Below are positions 35,958-47,392 of a DNA stretch of 64,000 bases, one piece after another (positions within the stretch are counted from its first letter, which is position 1; each line of letters opens with the position of its first letter). The notes beneath the pieces are model-generated. The model did no database searches and was not told where the DNA came from. It saw only the letters and a program-made list of their open reading frames with translations. Location: assembly GCA_017979445.1 (NCBI GenBank), contig CM030705.1, forward strand, positions 11,694,679 through 11,758,678, read 5' to 3'. A program made the position numbers and the translations under genes. The stretch comes from Akebia trifoliata. Lineage: Eukaryota > Streptophyta > Magnoliopsida > Ranunculales > Lardizabalaceae.

Positions 35958-36127
35958 TAATAATGAGTCGTGATGAATGCACGTGGTCTTGGTACGCGGC
36001 TGACGTGGCAAGGGCACAGAACCATAGATTGTTTTCATCGGGATACACAAGAAAGGATGTGTGGTTCTGTGCCCTTGCCACATCAGCCGTGTACCAAGAC
36101 CGCTTGCCTTCATCGTTATTCTCTAAT
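35958..36127. mobile_element. Foldback MITE, best-preserved copy
   Basis: Arms nearly perfect: CTTGGTACGCGGCTGACGTG / CACATCAGCCGTGTACCAAG and CAAGGGCACAGAACCA / TGGTTCTGTGCCCTTG. The centre contains CATAGATTGTTTTCATCGGG and ATACACAAG. It pairs with 18917-19060 as a subfamily. Confidence 0.8.
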
Positions 36128-36839
36128 AATTCATGAATTTTCTTTTGTGAATTATTGAAAATTGGCTGTGACCTCGAATCTCTAGATCTACTGATAGATG
36201 CAATTAAAAAAAACAACCAAGAAATATTAAATCAAGAAATTAAACATGAGATTTATATGATTATGTGATTCAGCTAAACATCCACAAGTGTGAGACCAGG
36301 GGTTGGGTTACCATGTAATATGACTATATGAGTCCTGATCTCTCGTGTCATGGCATAATCGAATGGATGAACAAGGTTCGTTCAGCCCATCCGAATAATT
36401 AGGTTAAGACTTTCATGATGATGATGATGACGACGACCATGACATTGGTTCTAGAAAATATTAACAAGTGGGATAAAAATGAAAATATTAATAGATAGAT
36501 CGATGGCTACAATCCTCAGGGAGAGAAGTATCCTAAAATGAAAACCAAGGGATGATATATGCACATGACTTGAGAAGTAAAATTGAGGGACTGTAAAATA
36601 CTGTCCTTAGGCTCACTGCCTACTTAACTAATGATCTTGACAAATGCATTTAAGATGTTGATGGGCTGGGCTAGAACTTGCATAGTATGGGCCTGACCTT
36701 GATTTTACGTTACTTTAATCGAATGGATCGATCTTGAATAAGTACATTAGGGCCTATTAAACATTATTGGGCTGAGATTTAGTCCTTCAATCACTTTGTA
36801 AAACAAAAACAAGGGGTAAATTCGACGCCACTCTTTTAA
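36128..36839. other. Non-coding
   Basis: No gene recognised; a (ATG)n-like run near 36415-36435. Confidence 0.4.
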
Positions 36840-36957
36840 ACACTACAGAAAAAAAGAGCTAAATTTGACTGACCTTGACGTCAAATTTATCCCATTGGAA
36901 AAAAAGGGTTAAATCTGATGGATCTTGACGTTGAATTTACCCATTTTCATGTAGTGA
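36840..36957. mobile_element. Miniature CACTA-ended foldback
   Basis: Starts CACTACAGAAAAAAAG and ends TTTCATGTAGTG, with inverted GACGTCAAATTTA / GACGTTGAATTTACC segments. No matching 3-bp duplication (AAA versus AAT). A short CACTA-derived MITE is the simplest reading. Confidence 0.45.
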
Positions 36958-37612
36958 ATGTTTGGGCACAACATGGGCAAGTACATAGCTCAGCAGAGGC
37001 TGAATAAGCCCATTAATACGCCTCTTAAGGAATTTGCATATTTCTTTAATTTATATGGTTAATAGGACTAACTCCCCCATTCCTAATGTGTAGTTATGGG
37101 CATTGGAGTTTGGCTAGGGTTGGAGTAAGAATTGGCAACAACTCTCAAAATGAAATAAAAAACTTAGAGGACCAACACAGAGTGTACCCAAATGGCCTAG
37201 CTGAAAGTGACCAGGGTGCGTATAACAGTATTGGAGTGTTGGTATCCTTCTTATTAGGATGTTGATCACACTCCAAAATCTAAAGTTTGAAAATTAACAT
37301 TTCTTCTCCCACCACCAAATAGGCTCTCATCCAAAAAGTTTTGTGTTGCCTCAATGAATCCCAAATGTTTAGGGAGTTGCACCTCTACCAAATTTAGGAC
37401 TTTGCAAAGAGGAGTATGGGGGTTGCAACTTTTGAGAATTCACAATCCAAAGTCCAAACAACATAAGTAGATATGAGTCATAGGAGTTGTAGCACCCCAT
37501 CTCTTCCAATGACATCCGCATCATCATTGTTACAGTCTTATCCCGAAAGTTTGGAGTTGACTAAATGAGTCTTGATCATCCATTCGATTCTATCCAGAGA
37601 TACATATCTCAC

Positions 37613-37881
37613 AACGTGAAAAAAAACTTATATTTGACGGCCCAAGGCTGTCGAATATCATAAAATTTGATTTATCAAGGTGTCAATTTTTTCATTGTCA
37701 TTTTTTTTTTACGGATCAAAACCATCAAATTAATGGAGGATGGGACACATTTGATGACTCTAAGCTGTTGAATTGGGGAACATAAAAAATTTCAATGGCC
37801 ATGAGCGTCGAATTTTGGTTTCTAAAATTTGTGGGCTTTGGCCCGTCGAATTTCTTGTCAAGATTTTCAGTTTTCACGTAG
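37613..37881. mobile_element. Miniature CACTA-ended element
   Basis: Ends CACAACGTGAAAA and TTTTCACGTAGTG; internal GACGGCCCAAGGCTGTCGAA and TTTGGCCCGTCGAATTTC are related inverted motifs. No transposase. Confidence 0.4.
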
Positions 37882-38899
37882 TGCCTTTCTTTCTAAAAAG
37901 CCCTAAGTTGAACAAATTACTGGAGTTTATCACCTGAATGGAACAACTTAGCTCTTGAGCTACTTTGACCTCTAATTAGGTATTTCTAATGTTTATGCCT
38001 ATAATTTTTTTTTTTTTATGGCAAAAGGGACTGTATACCAAGTGTGGATGACACCAAATGAGATGGGTTCCATGTCACCCAATGGAACACGTGGAGTCGC
38101 CTTAAGGGGGCGTTGAGGAGTGACAAGGTGTCGTGACCCAAAGAATACCCATCGAGGGAACAACGCTTGGGGCGACTATGAAGGAGGCCATGTGGAAGGA
38201 GCGAACATGACATGGATGAAGAAAGCCAATGGGTGGCTTGTGATAAGGGACCAATGGGAGAAGGGCACATCCCAAGCAGGCACGGGCCATGGAGAGGGGT
38301 AACGTGCTCCTGGTAAAAGTGCAAATTGTGGTAGTGACAGATGAGAAGGCCTACAAATACCCCACTGTTCAAAAAGAGAAATACGATTTTCAAAAACCTT
38401 ATCCAACAAAACAAATAACTTGTATTCTAGTATTTTGTGCCATTACACCAGTCACTGTTTTGTCGTTGGTCTGGCTACGTGCTGAATTGGTTGGAAGGAT
38501 GCAGGGGGCAGCACGTCCCTTTCCTGAAGGTGGGGGTTCGGGGCGGATCCTCTAGCCTGAATTTTTAGGGTTACTTCTGTTTCTATATACCTAATTTTGT
38601 AATTATATGTTAAGACTGAAGCCAATGCTCCAAAAATACCTAGGACTTTCTTTCCAAGTACCAAGTACCCCTTTCTCTTTTTCCTTAAGTCGCTCCTACC
38701 CAGACTAATCACAGTGGCCTACTATGGCGGACCTTTCCATATCCCATACTATGCCCCCCCCTGCCCTTTTTTTTTGAACCCTTCCATATACCATGCTCCC
38801 CTCTTTTTTCAGAACCATTTCCATATCCCATACTACAAAGGAGTTTTTTTTTCTCTCCATAATTGTCTCCCCATGACTCGAAGCTTGAACGTGGGGTTT
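37882..38899. other. Non-coding, part of a possible LTR-element interior
   Basis: Overlapping open frames in both directions at 38016-38560 are GC-richer but show no gag, protease or RT motif. Bases 38720-38850 repeat TTCCATATCCCATAC-like units. Confidence 0.35.
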
Positions 38900-39254
38900 G
38901 CTCTGATACCAAATGCTAAGACCCAAACCAATGCCTAGGCGTCAATGGAGTGGAAACTTTAAGTCTTAACCTAAGGATCGTAACTTAAGAACAAAAACGG
39001 TATTTGGGAAAGGAAAAAAAAGGAGTTGGTTATGATTAGAATAAAAGAGTTGATTTTGGATTGGAAAATCTACAATTTTATAAATAAAGATGAAAATCAA
39101 TTCTCACAGTGAAATTTTCTCAACTCTCATTCTTAGATGTAGACACACAAAAAACAAAAAAAATCTTGCAAATCTTGTGTGTTTTCTTGATTCTTTCATC
39201 ATATATATATCCAAGTAACATATATATCACTGGATCTAGGGTCTGTGCTTACAA
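38900..39254 (-). mobile_element. LTR plus primer-binding site of a retrotransposon
   Basis: On the - strand TGGTATCAGAGC (38911-38900) is the complement of the initiator-Met tRNA 3' end, the standard primer-binding site of many plant LTR elements. It lies two bases after a CA end (38914). The presumed 5' LTR extends to about 39254, where the sequence read on the - strand begins TGTAAGCACAGACCC. Interior coding sequence is not recognised, so the element is truncated or decayed. Confidence 0.45.
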
Positions 39255-39660
39255 ATATAAGAGCATGTGAAAAGATAGGTCCATGTTTATAATATTTTTG
39301 TTTTCTTGAATCAAACAATAACGGATGAAGGAAAGATAAATCCAAGTAATCTGGCTGTTGAGGGAGCTCTATTTTTCAAAATAACTCTACATGACAAAGA
39401 ACAAGAATGCCAATTTCCAAGGGCAGAAAAGATGTGGTTAATCTCAAAAAATGGTTGGGGCAATCTCCTTGCACCCAAACACACCCATGTAGGAGATATA
39501 TAAACCTCTCTTTTTGAAGTCATGAAAGTTCAACAATTAGCCTTAAAAACAACTTACAATTTGCATAATTCTTTTGCTTGTATTAACATCTAACAAAAAA
39601 TTCCAATCTAATAACCTCAAACTACATAAACCTAATTAAGCCCCATGGGCATGTTAGCAT

Positions 39661-40251
39661 CTACAACATCTCTAAGGCTGCAGCGAGTGCAAAAATGTCC
39701 TCATCTCTACCATTACACTCACCATGTCTGCATCCACACTCATTCCATTTCCTCAAGCCACAATCCCTCCTACTTTTTGTAATCTCTGCCTTTCCCTGGA
39801 CTATAACTTTCATCCCAATTTGCAGTGCAGGTGGCTTTAAACCCTCCGGAACATGACGACTTGTCGTAACTGAGTTAACCCATTTCTCTATTGACAACTC
39901 GGCTGAGTCTAACACGTCCTTCCACTCAATCTCTCCTCTGACCAAGAGTTTAGACCCACCAATTTTCCCAAGAATCGGTCTTGTGTTTCTCCACCGAAGC
40001 TCAAACACAATGCTTTGCTTCTTCAGCTGATCGATGGCGTCTTGGCCTCCCAAACACTCCAAAGAAATAGACTCATTCCAATATGGGTCATATTTTGATG
40101 ATATTTCTCGACTATTAAGTAGAATTCTCTTGTTTCCAGTTTGAAGATAGTATCTAACAAATAGGTTCCCCGATGATATGAATTCGAGGTTTCTTGCTCT
40201 TATGATTCTCAATTCACAGTTAAGTGAGGGAAGATTTTGAGAAGAATCCAT
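39661..40251 (-). CDS. C2-domain-like protein, tandem copy 1 (196 aa)
   Basis: An intronless frame of 196 codons from the ATG at 40251-40249. An in-frame upstream ATG at 40305 would add 18 residues, but the paralogues start at the internal Met and a TATA box (about 40335-40344) only 30 bp from the upstream ATG favours the shorter start. Residues about 8-60 (LNCELRIIRARNLEF, LFVRYYLQTG, DPYWNESISLEC) look like the first strands of a C2 domain: beta strand, exposed loop, then W-N-E. The C-terminus is Cys-rich and conserved: CGLRKWNECGCRHGECNGRD and FALAAALEML. C2 domains bind phospholipids, often with Ca2+; the usual set of Ca-binding Asp residues is not obvious, so Ca2+ dependence is doubtful. 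No signal peptide or membrane segment. About 90% like copies 2 and 3 by eye. Confidence 0.8.
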   Translation of the reverse strand: MDSSQNLPSLNCELRIIRARNLEFISSGNLFVRYYLQTGNKRILLNSREISSKYDPYWNESISLECLGGQDAIDQLKKQSIVFELRWRNTRPILGKIGGSKLLVRGEIEWKDVLDSAELSIEKWVNSVTTSRHVPEGLKPPALQIGMKVIVQGKAEITKSRRDCGLRKWNECGCRHGECNGRDEDIFALAAALEML

Positions 40252-40334
40252 AGTAGAAAGTCTAGAGAGAAGAGAGTTAAAGAGCAAGTAGAGGGTTATG
40301 AGCAATGGGATGAAGATGCCTTTGGTATGTGGTG

Positions 40335-40344
40335 TTATATATAT
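40335..40344 (-). promoter_or_regulatory. TATA box of C2 copy 1
   Basis: TATATATAAC on the - strand, 84 bp upstream of the chosen ATG. The same element occurs at the same distance (85 bp) in copies 2 and 3. Confidence 0.65.
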
Positions 40345-40349
40345 GTTAA

Positions 40350-40745
40350 GTTTTTTGGTTTTTTACGAGTGCCTTGCTTTTACATTTGAATAAAGCTTCT
40401 TTTCTTCGTTTTAAAATTAAATAAAATCGCCCACCAAATCTTACTCACTAGTGCTTTGAAACTAAGTTCAATATGACTTAGACTACCCTTTGAGATTCAT
40501 GAAAGGTTGAATGTCACCTGATCCCCAAGGGGTTGGCTCAGAGCTAAAAAATTTAAGAGGGGTTTGCTCCCTTTGGTTGACGTGTGATCTTAGGGATTGG
40601 CACCATCCCAAACGGGTGTGGCATAACCCTATGTTATAAAAAGAAAAAAAAAAGATTGAATGGCTATAATTATCTTTGGGACCATAGACACATATATATA
40701 CTTAATTGTAACTACGGCTGCCATGGATGGGTTAGGGTTTGGATT
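40350..40745. repeat. Segmental duplication, upstream flank of C2 copy 1 (part 1)
   Basis: Corresponds to 56455-57140 and 62435-62790: shared landmarks GTGCCTTGCTTTTAC (1 and 2 only), ATCGCCCACCAAATC-like, TAGACTACCCTTTGAG and GATTGAATGGCTATAATTA. Broken at 40746 by a CACTA insertion and continues at 42818. Confidence 0.85.
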
Positions 40746-42817
40746 CACTAGTTAAAAATACTTTAGACATCGGCTCTCAACAGATGTCTAAAACTAGAGA
40801 CATCAGTTAAACTGATGTCTAAAATCTGAAGGGTTAGACATCGTTTTTTAACTGATGTCTAAAGTCTGAGATTTTAAACACCAGTTTTAACTGATGTCTT
40901 AAGTTTTTTTGTTTTTGTTTTTTGTTTTTAATTTTGCTTATATGCCCTAATCAAATTCCACCCACTCTTCAAAATAAACAGAAACTCCAATAAATATTTT
41001 GATATAATAATAATAATGAATTTAAAATAAAATCATTAATTAATGTATATTATTCAATTAATGCTAGTCAAACAATTAAAAAAGAAAATAGTATTAATTG
41101 CACTCATTATAAGAAGTCGTACTTTCTATTTGAAAGAAAAATGAGAAAAAAAAAAAAAAAAACAGATCGAAGTGAAAAAGAGAAGGAAAAAAAATATTTT
41201 TAATTCATGGTTTGCTTGAAGTAAAGCCTCTTTCTTCATTCCTAGCCCGATGCCATTGATTCTTGTTATTGCATCCAAGTTGTAAAAAAGCATCGATTGA
41301 ACAACAATCTAAGTGACAGAGAAACAAAAGAACATAAATCCAATCTAAGACCTCACAGTAACAATTTTTTTTCTGCATGCACATTTAGAGAAAATAATAT
41401 AATCAAAGAAAATTTTCGTGGAACTAATTATGATGATAGAAGAGCGCACCTATCCAAACTTACAACCCTACTGTTGCTGCCAAGAAGAATAGCAATGCAA
41501 GATTTAGATTTCATATATTAACAATACAAATCAAATAGTGTAGACTTGATGTAGGTTGAGGAGGAGAAACCTACCAGTACATACAAACAAGGTTTCTCCA
41601 TCCATGCAGCAATGATGCCCAAAAACATCATTAGAATATTCTACAATATTTAGGGCCAAGAATATTAGGATATAAGAGGAACTCTAGAAAAATACTTGTC
41701 ATATAAATAATGGTGATGCAATGAGAACAAACATACGAATTAGATGTATACATTTTGCAATCTGTCTCCAAAAGAATGTTAGATATCGAAAAAAAAATTG
41801 AAATTGATGATCACGAACAAGTTAGACATGCACCTTATTGAAATTCTCATATTGACGGTTAGCCAAATAAAAAACTCCATAAGTGAATTGCTGAAGCCAG
41901 ACTGCCCTTTCATGTTCCTAGACACAAGATCCCTGCCCTTGTCATCATATAACATTAAAAGGATATGATAAACTCAGTAGTACTACATGACTTAAGGCTG
42001 ATTGTATATATCCATAGTTACTTCAGATTTTGTAATTGTTTGACAAGGCTTTAATTTGGAAAACAATTTGTAAAAAGTTCGGGAAATTTTGGAGAACATA
42101 CAAATAATGCTTTTGGGCTTCTTACCGAAACCAGAAAAGATAAGCTTTCAATGGGTTATATGTGGTACAAGCAATCTGCTCTATTGGAATAGGCACTAGA
42201 AGAGAAGCTTGTACTAGAAAGGAAGGTAAAGGGCCAAAAACTAGTGTAGTCGTTAGTGTTCTAGAAAATAAAATGAATTGCCTTGCTGTAATTGGAAAGA
42301 CAAAATTAGATGAACCTTTTAAATGTGCACAACACTTTTAGATTAGAATGTCTATCAGGTCACCAAATAGAAAATTCTAATTAAATCTTAATGGGTCTTG
42401 AACAATAACACAACTCAAATTAGGGAAACCGTGTAGACCACCACAAGAAGAGAGGCAAAAGATGCTTCTGTCGAGAAAGAAGAAGAGAGGAGAGTTTAGG
42501 GTTCGATTGGAAATAATGAGTTGCAATTGGCAACTCAACTTCTACTTATTATAAACCTTATTAGAGCTACTATTGGAATCCCAACGTTTACTACACCCCG
42601 ATGTTAGGCAAAATTGATGTCTAATTAAGATATGCAATTGGCACACCATATTTTACTTATTACACCCCAAACTTTAGACATCAGTCCTTATAACACTGAT
42701 GTCTAGAGTCCCACAAAATTCGTACCCTTTTCCCACTAAGATTTAGATATCAGTTTAATAAAAACCGGTGTCTATTTAAAAACATGGGTGATGTCTAAAG
42801 TAATTTTTGTAGTAGTG
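40746..42817. mobile_element. Non-autonomous CACTA transposon 1 (2.07 kb)
   Basis: Left end CACTAGTTAAAAATACTTTA, right end (inverted) CACTACTACAAAAATTACTT, followed on both sides inside by GACATC repeats. The 3-bp target duplication is ATT (40743-40745 and 42818-42820). Subterminal units of the AGACATCRGTTTAACTGATGTCTAAA kind (in pieces) cluster at both ends. No transposase; a 74-codon frame at 41297 is unrecognised. The undisrupted paralogous site near 57130-57170 reads straight through this point, confirming the boundaries. Confidence 0.9.
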
Positions 42818-44040
42818 ATTTAGGATTTGGATCTTATAAGCAACTGAAAAAAGGTTGACGCTTTATCATATACTTAATCAAACCTAAAACTAGATACAAT
42901 ATCTTAGTGAGAAAACATAAGCAATTTTGTAAATGATTTTGTGAGAATTAATGATATTTACAAAATACCATTCCCTCTCTCTTTTTTTTTTCTTTCTTTT
43001 TTTTCCATTAAAAGATGAAATAAGTTAGCTTTAATTTTAAAGGGTATTTTGAAATATTAATGGTTTTGAAGGTTGTTGGCAATGCTTGAATGTTTCATTC
43101 GCATCTACATATATTCATCAATTGGATTCTAATCTGACTTTTGGTACTGACTCTAAATCAAACCTTGGTCCAATTTGAATAATACATGGACAACCCCAAT
43201 GGTGATAAATATAAAAAATTTCAACTCGTGTGATGGATATGTGGGTTGATCCAATTGTTGGATTGAGCGTGAAAAGGAGTAAATTCAACGCGAAGTTCCC
43301 TCCAACTAAATCCAAGCAAATCCAACAGACTCCGGCGTTGAATTTACCCATTTTTTCACATAGTCGATCGACTCCACCTAAACCAGAGATACCCCAAAGT
43401 AATTTTTTTCCATACCACAAGGGTAGTTAAAGTAATTTTGAGTTGGTGAGTCAAACCCATGTTAAAAAGAACAATTAGATGGACATGAACCCTTGGCATA
43501 AAACCTTTTACTTTTAAATTCAAGGAGATCTGACTTTACAATAAAGAAGACTTAAGCAAGGATTTGATCACTTGGGGTGGTGATGGGTGTTACTTTGTTC
43601 TATTATCATACAAGATTGAATGAAAACGGATTTGGGACTTGATTTCTTGGTTTTATAATAATCAAAAGGATGAAACTGAAGTGGTTATTAAATTGTGGTT
43701 AACATGTTGACTGGAAAAAGAAGTTCCAAGCATGCCAATCCTACCTTTCTCAAAGTGAGTTTGTTTGTGGCTCTAAATCATCCATCCGTATAGGGTGGTG
43801 GATAACAGCTAGAATGTATCTTGGACCAAAAGATCATGAATTTGAAGATAAATGAGTCCAAGTAGTAAGGAGATATCTTAGTCTTTGGACCACAATATCC
43901 TTGATAATCATATTATAGTAACATGCGGTAAAAAGGTAGGAGACCATATGGAATCCTCTCTCTCTCTAGTGATTTCTTTCTGATAACATACGACGACAGT
44001 AAGTGTACTTTTATTTTTTAATTAAGATTGAAGAAGATAA
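42818..44040. repeat. Segmental duplication, upstream flank of C2 copy 1 (part 2)
   Basis: Matches 44095-45080, 57170-58418 and 63650-64000. Shared landmarks: AGGATTTGGATC, TGTGAGAATTAATGATATTT, TACTGACTCTAAATCAA, GTGGGTTGATCCAA, TTCAAGGAGATCTGACTTTA and GACCAAAAGATCATGAATTT. A roughly 110-bp foldback (about 43263-43370) is present here but absent from the other copies. Confidence 0.85.
43263..43370. mobile_element. Small foldback insertion in the duplicated flank
   Basis: The inverted segments GTGAAAAGGAGTAAATTCAA and TTGAATTTACCCATTTTTTC flank a short centre. The stretch is missing at the equivalent positions 44370 and 57690. It resembles the miniature CACTA at 36840 (GTTGAATTTACCCATTTTC). 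Confidence 0.5.
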
Positions 44041-44094
44041 CATAATACTTCTTAGAATCATTTGGTGCTTTGCATTAGGTTTTTTGATGAGAAG

Positions 44095-45080
44095 CCCGGG
44101 CTTATTGTGCAATGGCATTTTTGTAAGTGATTTATTGAGAATTAGTGATATTTACAAAATATCATTCCTTCTTATTTTTTTGTCATTAAAAGATTAAAAA
44201 AGATTGCTTTTAAGGATTGATAGTTTTTGGAGGTTGCTGACATCCAATGCTTATACTGACTCTAAATCAACCTTGATCCAATTTTGAATACGATTCATTG
44301 ACAACCCATATGGTAATAGTAATTAAAATTTTCACCTCATGTAATGCATATGTGGGTTGATCAATATTGTTCGACCAAGTGGCTCCGTCTATACGTAAAG
44401 ATACCCCAAAGTCATTTTTCTTCTTCTTCTAAATCATAAGGGTAGTTAAAGTCAGTTTGAGTTGATGAGTCAAACCCATGCATGTTAAACCAGAACATTT
44501 AGATGAACATGAAACCTTAGCATAACCTTGTACTTTTAAATTCAAGGGGATCTGACTTTACAATTGGAAGAATTAAGCAAGGATTTGATCCTTTGGGGAT
44601 AGTGATGGGGGTGTTATTTTGTTCTATTATTATACAAGATTGCATAAGAACGGATTTTGGGTTTTGATTTCTTGGTTTTATAATAATCAAAAGGTTGAAG
44701 ATAAGGGGTTATTAAATTGTGCTTAACATGTTGGCTGGAAAAGGAAGTCTCAAGCATGCTAATCAGAGAGTTTGGTTTATGGCTCTAAATCATCCATCCT
44801 TATAGGATGGGTGGATAACAGCTAGAATGCATCTTGGACCAAAAGATCATGAATTTGAAGATTATTAATGTCCCAGTAAGGAGACAAAATCCTTGACAAT
44901 CATATTATAAAACATGAGGTCTAAAGGAATGAGACCATATCAAATCCCCTCTCTCTCTCTCTCTCTCTCTAGATTTTTCTATGAGAAAGGTTCACATCAA
45001 ACTCATTCAATTCTTAGACCAAACGACCTAGTGGGTCGGGTCACGTCACATGTGGACTGATAATGTAGAAAAAATTGCTC
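44095..45080. repeat. Segmental duplication, extra tandem copy (1b)
   Basis: A head-to-tail repeat of 42905-44040 without a C2 gene. It contains the same landmarks in the same order, ending in a (CT)n run at 44949-44970 and the segment CTCAGACCAAACGACC-like also seen at 58386. Confidence 0.85.
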
Positions 45081-45510
45081 GTGAGAATATAATTTTCATG
45101 GCCAAATTAAACTATCCAGATCTATTCGAGTTGGCTCAATTTGATTGAGTCAACTCTTAGCCTGATTCGAGTTGACCCGGTTGGGTACATACTCAATTCA
45201 ATTTTGATTTCAGTCGTGAGTTTAGTGTATTTCAATTTTAAGCAATTTTGAAGTTGTTCAATTAGTTTCCATTTCAACTTTAGAAAATTTTCATTTTGTT
45301 TAGTCTCTAATTTGTTTTTAAGTTTATATATTTTTTTCTAAATTCATTTTTATTCTTTAGATTATAATTAGATGTGATAAATTAAGGATACTAACTATAA
45401 CCAATGCTCCTGCTTAATGGAACAAAAAGATAGTATTACTACATTAAGTATCCAAATTAGGTTATAATAGATTTAGAAAGTTAGTATTATATTATGGGTT
45501 AGGATCTGTT

Positions 45511-45706
45511 GACTCATAATAATGACTTATGAAAAAAACACATGATCCCAATCCTTAAAATGCAAAATCCAACGGTTGAGATTTATCCTCGGGATAAGTA
45601 TCTTCGAGATTTGTGTTATCAAGATACTCATAAATCTCAACTATTGGAATTTGTGTTTAAAAAGTTAGGATCATGTGTTTTTTTCAATGAGTCATTCTAA
45701 GGAGTT
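45511..45706. mobile_element. MITE copy 2 (GACTCCTAAGAATGACTC family)
   Basis: Same length and interior as 30051-30250: CACATGATCC near the ends, GTTGAGATTTATCCTCG, and ATAAATCTCAACTATTGGAA. Terminal repeats ATGACTTATGAAAAAAACAC and ATGAGTCATTCTAAGGAG. Confidence 0.75.
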
Positions 45707-45894
45707 AATGGATCTCATCTTTTATATTATAAATAGATTAAAAAGTTACCTTTTATTATTTTAGAAGATTTCTAAGTTGTTATGATAAATAAATCTACAT
45801 AAGAAATACTTCAATTTAATTTTCTTTTACATTATATTAATTAATTTTCAGCTATTTATTCACACGCTTCGACTACATCAGGTGGTATCAAAAC
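45707..45894 (+). mobile_element. Possible LTR end plus degenerate primer-binding site
   Basis: TGGTATCAAAACTC at 45883-45896 differs at two positions from the Met-tRNA primer site TGGTATCAGAGC and follows a CTACATCA end. A TATA-like ATTATAAATAG lies about 150 bp upstream. The 5' limit is not seen. Confidence 0.35.
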
Positions 45895-45896
45895 TC

Positions 45897-47392
45897 TTAC
45901 TAAAATTCACAAAAGATGGCTGGTGAACGTGATTTTGTGACAAAATTTTATTTAGAAGCTTAATTATAAGTTCAATTTTAATAAACCTTCTCTTAATTAT
46001 TTTTTTCTCTAGAAAATCTCATCTTTTTTCCTTCTATGCCTTTGCATTACACTTCACATAATTCTCTGACTTAGGCTTTTTAGTAATTTTCAAAGTCTTT
46101 GAATCTTGACTCTTAGTCATTTTTGGCCCCCACAAAAAGTCAATTCCCTTTTCCCCCTCAATTTGTTGAGACTCAATTAGAGAGATTGACACATAAACCC
46201 ATCATTTTAATTTTTAATTCAAGGTCTTGCCTACACAATTCTTTGTAAATTGACCAAGATTAAGAAGTCTTGACTCTTTTATCCAACCAAGAGAATTCTT
46301 TGGAACTTATGTGCAATGACCTTTCTATTCTCAAGTTTATTGGAGACTCTTTCAAAGCAAAGTTACTAAAAAATCCAAAATCTTAATCTATAATTACATG
46401 CCATTGATACTAAATTCTTTAGAATTTGACCAAATTTAAGGAACTTTGACACTTCTATCCCACAATAAAAATTTTATAAAACCTTTGAACTTTGATACCT
46501 CTACTATTTGATGATTATGATTGGTATGACTCAAAAAGATATAAAGACAATCAATGACAAGTTGATGGAGAGTATTTAAATTCATTAATTGGGATATTAT
46601 TGAGATTATTTGAAAATTAAGGAAATTAGATAAATATATCTCCAAGGGTCTTTTTAGAGCTTATAAATAGAGAATCCATCCAAGGCAAATGAGGATAAAA
46701 GAAATCTAAGACCTAAAATTCTGTTATAGTTTCTTCTTGAAATCCTCTAACATCCCAAAAATCTGTCCATTTATTCTATAAAATAATCCCTAAAATCCAA
46801 ACTAAGTGGGAAAAAAAGGAAGAAAAAATAAAAGAAGCCTAAGGTGGGGAGAACTTTATATTTCTATGTTATGTAATAAATCCCCTCTAATTCCTTACTC
46901 TTATCTCTCATTTTCATTTATTTTGAGCACTTTAATTTTAGCAATGTAGTTGTAGCTAGTTTGCTTTTGTTTTCAATGACATAAAGTGATAGAGAGTAAA
47001 TAATCAACTATGTGAAGTGATTTTCCTCTTCTAAGTCTATAATAAAATTTTCAAGAGTATTTAATTTCATGCAATTTATTTCAAGTCTATTTCAATTCTA
47101 AATACTTTAAATTTCTAGTTTAACTTATTGCTTTCTGATGACTTAAGGGGGAGAGAGAGAGAGAGTAAAACTTCACAATGTCAGTCAATCTCCTTATAAG
47201 TCCATTTAATAAGTTTCTTGGAATATTACATGCATACACATTTGCACATACTACTTTTATTTTTCAAAATGTTTTTGAGTCAGAAGTGTAGATCTACTAA
47301 GATTTATCCTTAAATTCTAAACCAACAAAATAAGCCCTAGTGGACATATTTTCATGCATAAGGTATGAGCCTTCAAATGGAATTTATCCAAC
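45897..47392. other. Non-coding
   Basis: No supportable gene. AT-rich, with a GA run at about 47151-47165. Confidence 0.4.

Noticed and set aside
38016..38560. Several overlapping open frames on both strands
   Set aside because: No known motif; GC-richer repeat DNA near an LTR gives open frames by chance.
40252..40305. Upstream ATG extending C2 copy 1 by 18 residues
   Set aside because: Not shared by the other two copies and only about 30 bp from the TATA box, so probably at or before the transcription start.
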